From an uncultured Ruegeria sp. (GTDB lineage: Bacteria > Pseudomonadota > Alphaproteobacteria > Rhodobacterales > Rhodobacteraceae): a stretch of 64,000 nt of DNA. The notes under the pieces are model-generated. The model was given only the letters and a program-made list of their open reading frames with translations, did not search any database and was not told the DNA's origin. Positions 59,274 through 64,000 of the stretch are shown one piece after another (position 1 is the first letter of the stretch; each line of letters begins with the position of its first letter). Where the stretch lies: contig NZ_CANMFF010000008.1 of the NCBI RefSeq assembly GCF_947497005.1, positions 62,001 through 126,000 of the forward strand. The letters are read 5' to 3'. A program made the translations under genes and the position numbers.

Positions 59274-62200
59274 TTGAATTTTGAAACGCAACTCCGGGGG
59301 GACACAGTTGTGCCTATAGATCAAATTGCCAAATCCAGACCATACATCCCAAATGACACAGACTGGAAGTTGATATACAACGTCCTGCCGGGCGAAACTC
59401 AGGTTGCGGACCCGGCCGTCATCAATCCTCAGTTCGAATGCATCGAGGTGACCGGGAACGCGGTCCTGCCGGCGAAAGGCATGTATGTCGTGCTGCGAGG
59501 CGTGGTTCAGTTGCGCCAAGATGGGAAACCGTTGGCCAGCGCGGATGTTGGTGACTATTTCTATGAAGAACATCTGCAGATCACGGATATTCCCGTCAGC
59601 CTCGAAGCGCTTGCGTTGGACGGAACGCGTTTGGCCTTTCTGTCCAGTGAGGAATGGAAACAGATACCTGCAGATATCCGGAAACCCTGCTTTGGACGGA
59701 TGTTCGGCGATCTCCTCAGCGTCCAGATCCAGAACTTTCAGCAGCCGATCAATTGCTGCAGTGTAACCGCCGCAGCGCTCAGTATGTCGGCATTGGGTTT
59801 CAGCTGCGAGGTGAATGACATCTTCCGCGAATGTGCCCTGCCTTCATCCTTTGTGGTGAATGACGGCATTTCACTGGGAGAACTGTTTGATGTCGCCTGC
59901 ACCTACATTCACTCGCAGGGCCTGCGGGAAAGAGTGCAGGTTCAGGCCTATTTCATGGACGGGGACACGACTGACGTACCGCTGTTGCTGGAGGCCATCG
60001 ACGAATCCAATCAGTTGGGCGGCGACAATGATATTCTGGTGGCGAATTTCCAGGTCGGAGTCGCCCATGGTAAAGAGAACATGCCGGGGGGGCATTTTGC
60101 CGTTATTGCCAAATGCAACGCAAGCACCGGGCTTGTGCACATGATGGATGTGCATCCTGAGAAATACGGCAAGCTGTGGGTCACAACGATCCAACGGCTT
60201 TGGGAAGCGATGTCAGACAGGGACGGGACCTCGATGCGGTCCAGAGGCATTCTGCGCTTTTCGGCGCGTGCAGCGGTCAAAAGCCATCTGAAAACCTTCA
60301 AACAAAGATGCAACTATATCGACAGCACACGGTATCTGGCGAAAGATCCCAAGAAACGGCGCAACCTGTTCCGCCGCGCCACCCCAAATCTGAACTCTCT
60401 GGGTGTTTTGGTGGAAAGCCTCGCCATACATGGCGACCATCAAGTGGACGAAGACAAGCTGCTGCAGGCAACCGAATCGTCCTTTACTGATGCCGTCAGC
60501 CGGGTTGCGACTGCAAAAGATATGCACGAGATGGCAAAAAAATACCTGAGCCAGTCCGAAGACGTGCATGTGGACAGTTCGTTTCATAGCTTCGAGACCC
60601 GTGACGACAAGTCAATTCAAACCCCCGAAGACTGGTTCAAGGCTCAGTTGAAAAGCCTGAAGGTCAACAAGGATCGTCACCTGATGATCAACATCGATTT
60701 CAATCGCGTAACCGGGATAAACGCGATCGAACCGCCGAAAAATGTGTACCGTGAAACCGCGCTGCTGGAAGAGTTCTGGTGTCTGTGCATCGATTACGAC
60801 GAAGACGAAGACGTTGTGACCATTGTCGACATGAGCCCTGCAACTTCACAAGTCTGGCAGGCGCCTCGCGGCAATATTTTCCGTGGTCTGCGCGATCTCG
60901 AAGACCCGGCACTTGTGTTAATCGAAGAGGTTGAGCCGCCCGAAGACCCTGGTGATGTCGACAGTATCATCAAGAACAACCCGATGGTCCTGTTTTACGA
61001 GGATGAAGATCCCTGGTCCTACATGCTCAGAAGTATCCTTTCGAACATCGGCGCAACGAGCGTCAAACAAGTGGATGTGGGTGGGCGTGATCCGAATGCC
61101 ATAAAGATGCGGCGGCAATTGGTATCGCTTGGTCACAAGCCCAAGGTTCCATACCTGTTTTTCAAAGGCAAATGCATCAGCAAAAGCGAGAAGCTGCAAG
61201 ATATCGTGGATATGATCAAGTCAGGTCACCTGCAAGACCGTATGCGCGGCGCAGGGCTTCCCGTTTCAAAACTGGATGATACACCCAGTCTGAACAAGAA
61301 TATGTTTGGCTATCCCAAGGGGGTGCTGAACGAGGTCAGTGCCGGCAAGCGCAATGTGTTGTTATGCGCCTGTGGATCCTCGGCCGCGGACAAGATCCCT
61401 GAACTTGTCGAACGCATCGTCGATGCGGGGCACAACGTCAAGTTGATCCCTTCGGTATCTGCCGAAAAGTTCTTTCGGGATTTTGGCGCTGAACGAATCG
61501 ACGCCAAGATCACCCACAACGACTATTACCGCGACGACGATGAGTGGAACTTCCGATACATGGAGTTCGACATGCCGGTGCGCGCCTCGCATCTTGCCCT
61601 TTGTGACTGGGCCGATTGCGTGATCGTGGCACCCATTACCTGCAACACGATGGGCAAGGTGGCGAACGGGATCGCCGACAATCTTCTAACCTCGGTCTTC
61701 GTGGCTTGGCAGTACCAGAAGAAACCAGTGATCCTTTGCCCCGCGTGCAACACGAATATGTGGAACAACATCACGACCCAGAACAACGTCTCAAAACTGA
61801 AAATGCTGGGCGCGGATCTCATTGGACCCCGGGAAGGACGCCTGTCCAACGGCCGGATGGGTATCGGTATGATGGCCACTCCGGACCAGATCATGGAAGC
61901 ACTGGGCGAAGCTTTCGAGGAGCTGGACGACCAGAAGTACCGCGTTTGCAAATGGGCGCGAGAGGCTGCCGCTGCCGATGATATCAATGAATGGAAACGC
62001 GTGTTCCGCGTTATTGATGAAGGTATCGTCGGCGTCAATATTGTGGACGAAACCCACGGGGATTCATTGCTGCATTATGCAGCAGGTGGTGAGGGTGAGT
62101 TGAATGAAGGCGGTCATGATCTGGGCAAGCCCGACTATGAAGCCGCTCAAGATCTGATTGACAGGGAAATTGACGTCAACATTGTCAATGATCACGGGTT

Positions 62201-62909
62201 TACGGCGCTGCATGTTGCGGTGATGAACAAAGCCCCGAAGATGGTCGAAATCCTGTTGGCGGCAGAGGGCATGGATGCGACCTCGTGCATCGAGTTTGTT
62301 CAAGGCGCGGATATCTCACCCGAGATCCGGGCCATGCTGGATGTTTGGGCACGGGATCACAATCTGAAAATGGCAGATGCCGAACAGGGGCGCGATGAAA
62401 GTTTTGTGACCGTGAACGAACCTTCTTACCTGTACTTCACATACGGGTCACTAAAGCAGGGGTTCCCCAATCATGACGCGCACAACACAGTTCTGAACGA
62501 CTTCGTGGGGACGGCCCGCACGCGGCAGCCAATGCCTCTGATCGTTCCGAAAGAGCCCTTCTGCGACAATCCGAACTGCAAGTTTCTGCATCGGATGGCA
62601 ACGCTTGTCGATCAACAGGGCATGGGCAAACAGGTAAGCGGTGAGGTCTACCGGGTCACGGAATCCGGCTTGCATGAACTGGACAGACTGGAAGGCTATC
62701 ATGGCCCCGGTTCACCCGAGAACGTCTATATCCGCAAGAAGATCAATGTGGTCGTGGATGGCGTGATGAAGCCAGCTTATGCCTATGTGATCGCTGACCC
62801 CGCGAAGTATCTGCAGGGATTACGCGATGGAACTTCTGAAATGGTGAACGACTACACACTCGATATGGCGCAGGGCGAACTCAAACCGGGTTTCAAATCC
62901 GAAGATTAG
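59274..62909 (+). CDS. Multidomain protein: cupin/cNMP-like + phytochelatin-synthase-like + degenerate PCS-like + glutaredoxin-like + HFCD flavoprotein + ankyrin-like + gamma-glutamyl(amine) cyclotransferase-like
   Basis: Approximate domain spans (nt): cNMP/cupin-like 59421-59678; PCS 59727-60269 ('QQPINCCSVTAAALSMSALG', 'PGGHFAVIA', 'MMDVHPEKYGKLWVTTIQRLWEAMS'); PCS-like copy 60381-60929; Grx-like 60969-61253 ('KVPYLFFKGKCISKSEKLQDIV'); HFCD 61347-61928 ('SHLALCDWADCVIVAPITCNTMGKVANGIADNLL', 'PACNTNMW'); ankyrin-like 62025-62273 ('DVNIVNDHGFTALHVAVMNKAPKMVEILL'); GGCT/GGACT-like 62421-62807 ('LYFTYGSLKQGFPNH', 'VSGEVYRVTESGLHELDRLEG'). Start uncertain: TTG 59274 or GTG 59310 (preceded by gggggg). 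Confidence 0.85.
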   Translation: MNFETQLRGDTVVPIDQIAKSRPYIPNDTDWKLIYNVLPGETQVADPAVINPQFECIEVTGNAVLPAKGMYVVLRGVVQLRQDGKPLASADVGDYFYEEHLQITDIPVSLEALALDGTRLAFLSSEEWKQIPADIRKPCFGRMFGDLLSVQIQNFQQPINCCSVTAAALSMSALGFSCEVNDIFRECALPSSFVVNDGISLGELFDVACTYIHSQGLRERVQVQAYFMDGDTTDVPLLLEAIDESNQLGGDNDILVANFQVGVAHGKENMPGGHFAVIAKCNASTGLVHMMDVHPEKYGKLWVTTIQRLWEAMSDRDGTSMRSRGILRFSARAAVKSHLKTFKQRCNYIDSTRYLAKDPKKRRNLFRRATPNLNSLGVLVESLAIHGDHQVDEDKLLQATESSFTDAVSRVATAKDMHEMAKKYLSQSEDVHVDSSFHSFETRDDKSIQTPEDWFKAQLKSLKVNKDRHLMINIDFNRVTGINAIEPPKNVYRETALLEEFWCLCIDYDEDEDVVTIVDMSPATSQVWQAPRGNIFRGLRDLEDPALVLIEEVEPPEDPGDVDSIIKNNPMVLFYEDEDPWSYMLRSILSNIGATSVKQVDVGGRDPNAIKMRRQLVSLGHKPKVPYLFFKGKCISKSEKLQDIVDMIKSGHLQDRMRGAGLPVSKLDDTPSLNKNMFGYPKGVLNEVSAGKRNVLLCACGSSAADKIPELVERIVDAGHNVKLIPSVSAEKFFRDFGAERIDAKITHNDYYRDDDEWNFRYMEFDMPVRASHLALCDWADCVIVAPITCNTMGKVANGIADNLLTSVFVAWQYQKKPVILCPACNTNMWNNITTQNNVSKLKMLGADLIGPREGRLSNGRMGIGMMATPDQIMEALGEAFEELDDQKYRVCKWAREAAAADDINEWKRVFRVIDEGIVGVNIVDETHGDSLLHYAAGGEGELNEGGHDLGKPDYEAAQDLIDREIDVNIVNDHGFTALHVAVMNKAPKMVEILLAAEGMDATSCIEFVQGADISPEIRAMLDVWARDHNLKMADAEQGRDESFVTVNEPSYLYFTYGSLKQGFPNHDAHNTVLNDFVGTARTRQPMPLIVPKEPFCDNPNCKFLHRMATLVDQQGMGKQVSGEVYRVTESGLHELDRLEGYHGPGSPENVYIRKKINVVVDGVMKPAYAYVIADPAKYLQGLRDGTSEMVNDYTLDMAQGELKPGFKSED

Positions 62910-64000
62910 TTTTCCTGCACACTGATCGGTGGCGGTTCGGAACGTTCCTTGATGCTGAGGTTATACGCAGTGATCGCCACCATACACAGCAGCACAAACG
63001 GCCAGAAGCTGGCCTTGGGAAAAATATTGTCCCGATAGTGGATAATCCGCAGCGATGACACCGCCTCGGAGGCGAAAAGATACGTGTTGATCGAAACCGC
63101 CAGCAGCATGAAATACATCAGGAAAAAGAACGATTCCATGTAGATCACAGGTGACCCCGCAAACCCTTCGCGCAGCTGTACATGGGCCAGCAGGATCACG
63201 AAGAACAGAACCGAGCAAGTGCCGATTACGCTGGACGTACTGAAATCGTGCCGCTCTGCCAGACCCTCGCGGCGGGTGACGGTCATGACCGCCCCAAACA
63301 GCAGCATCATCACAACAATCAAGGGGATCATGTGGACTATGAAGGCGTTTGCGAAATTACGTTTGATGACGAAATTATAATGCAGCTCAGGCGCATTGGT
63401 CCGGTACGCATTTTGTCGGATGCCCAGCGTCGTATCCAGATTTGACAGCTTGTAATCGAAATACGTGTTCTCACGTTCCCACGTTCCCATTACGATCTGG
63501 TTGTCGATCCCAAAGATGTCATCCGGCCCGGTCGCCGGATAAGCCTCGAAGTCAGGTACTATCGCAATATTGACGTCAAATGAGTTGGGCCAGAACCGCA
63601 CCCAAACCGTTTTGTGATCAAAAGGGTAGCTTGTGTAGTCAAAACTCTGACGCAGGGTTTGTTCGAAATACCACCCAATCAGCACGCCGTCGGGTTGCAG
63701 CAACCGATACGCCTCGGCAATCAGGCCGTTTGCGGTATCGACCGCTTCGGGCAGAAGAAAACCGACCTCACCTTCGGCCGGAATAATCGCATCATGTTCA
63801 CCTGTCTTGTAGTGCTGCCAGATATAGCCGGTAACTTGTATGTCGCTGGCACCCAGAAAGCTGAACGACTTTAGGAAGATCCCTGTTCTCAAACGGTAGT
63901 CCGGCGCCACGTCTAACTTGCCCAGATATGCATCAACCGAAGCCTGATCAGGCAGCTGCGTCGGATCACCCTCAAAATGGTTCAGTTCAATCCAAAGTTT
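62906..64000 (-). CDS. Membrane protein with pentameric ligand-gated-channel-like layout (extracytoplasmic beta domain + 4 TM), 5' end beyond window
   Basis: Frame stays open through 64000 ('KLWIELNHFEGDPTQLPDQASVDAYLGKLDVAPDYRLRTGIFLKSF..'); 'DIQVTGYIWQHY', 'LHYNFVIKRNFANAFIVHMIPLIVVMMLLFGAVMTVT' then three more TM segments. Confidence 0.65.
   Translation of the reverse strand, partial: KLWIELNHFEGDPTQLPDQASVDAYLGKLDVAPDYRLRTGIFLKSFSFLGASDIQVTGYIWQHYKTGEHDAIIPAEGEVGFLLPEAVDTANGLIAEAYRLLQPDGVLIGWYFEQTLRQSFDYTSYPFDHKTVWVRFWPNSFDVNIAIVPDFEAYPATGPDDIFGIDNQIVMGTWERENTYFDYKLSNLDTTLGIRQNAYRTNAPELHYNFVIKRNFANAFIVHMIPLIVVMMLLFGAVMTVTRREGLAERHDFSTSSVIGTCSVLFFVILLAHVQLREGFAGSPVIYMESFFFLMYFMLLAVSINTYLFASEAVSSLRIIHYRDNIFPKASFWPFVLLCMVAITAYNLSIKERSEPPPISVQEN

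Noticed and set aside
61347-61928. Interpretation of the HFCD domain as a housekeeping CoaBC/Dfp
   Set aside because: No CoaB-type ligase half follows it and the reductive Cys is missing; embedded in a fusion, so a CoA-pathway role is unlikely.
1-64000. CRISPR arrays, IS elements, prophage, tRNA or rRNA genes
   Set aside because: No direct repeat arrays, transposase-like ORFs, phage structural genes or recognisable tRNA/rRNA stretches were seen on reading; a tRNAscan/Infernal run would be needed to exclude small RNAs.

Overview
The window is chromosomal DNA that reads as Rhodobacterales / Roseobacter-group alphaproteobacterium; this is inferred from gene content and protein sequence, not from a search. 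About 60 real genes are densely packed. They comprise: (i) an alpha-type flagellar cluster, ~1-16.7 kb (flhA-fliR-flhB, fliL, flgH-flgA-flgG-flgF-fliQ-fliE-flgC-flgB, fliI, motB, flgE-flgK-flgL-flgI); (ii) a tight eight-gene minus-strand operon of largely uncharacterised proteins around a AAA+ ATPase and a TelA-like coiled-coil protein, 16.7-23.8 kb; (iii) housekeeping and metabolic genes (gabD-like ALDH, Hsp70/Hsp20, tandem trypsin-like proteases, glcDEF, rlmH, rsfS, mscS-like, leuC/leuD/leuB, PBP1A, glnK-amtB, aminotransferase-sulfurtransferase, ilvD); (iv) at the right end a sulfotransferase/glycosyltransferase pair and a ~1.2 kaa multidomain ORF at 59274-62909, convergent with a ligand-gated-channel-like membrane protein. 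The multidomain ORF appears to combine a cupin/cNMP-like sensor, a phytochelatin-synthase-type Cys protease/transpeptidase, a degenerate second copy of it, a glutaredoxin-like fold without the CxxC, an HFCD flavoprotein (Cys-decarboxylase family), ankyrin-like repeats and a gamma-glutamyl(amine) cyclotransferase-like domain. It is the strongest candidate for an undescribed system (gamma-glutamyl/thiol chemistry); the AAA+/TelA-like operon is the second. I saw no tRNA, rRNA, CRISPR array, IS element or prophage. All assignments come from reading the sequence and recalled family motifs; no database search was run.
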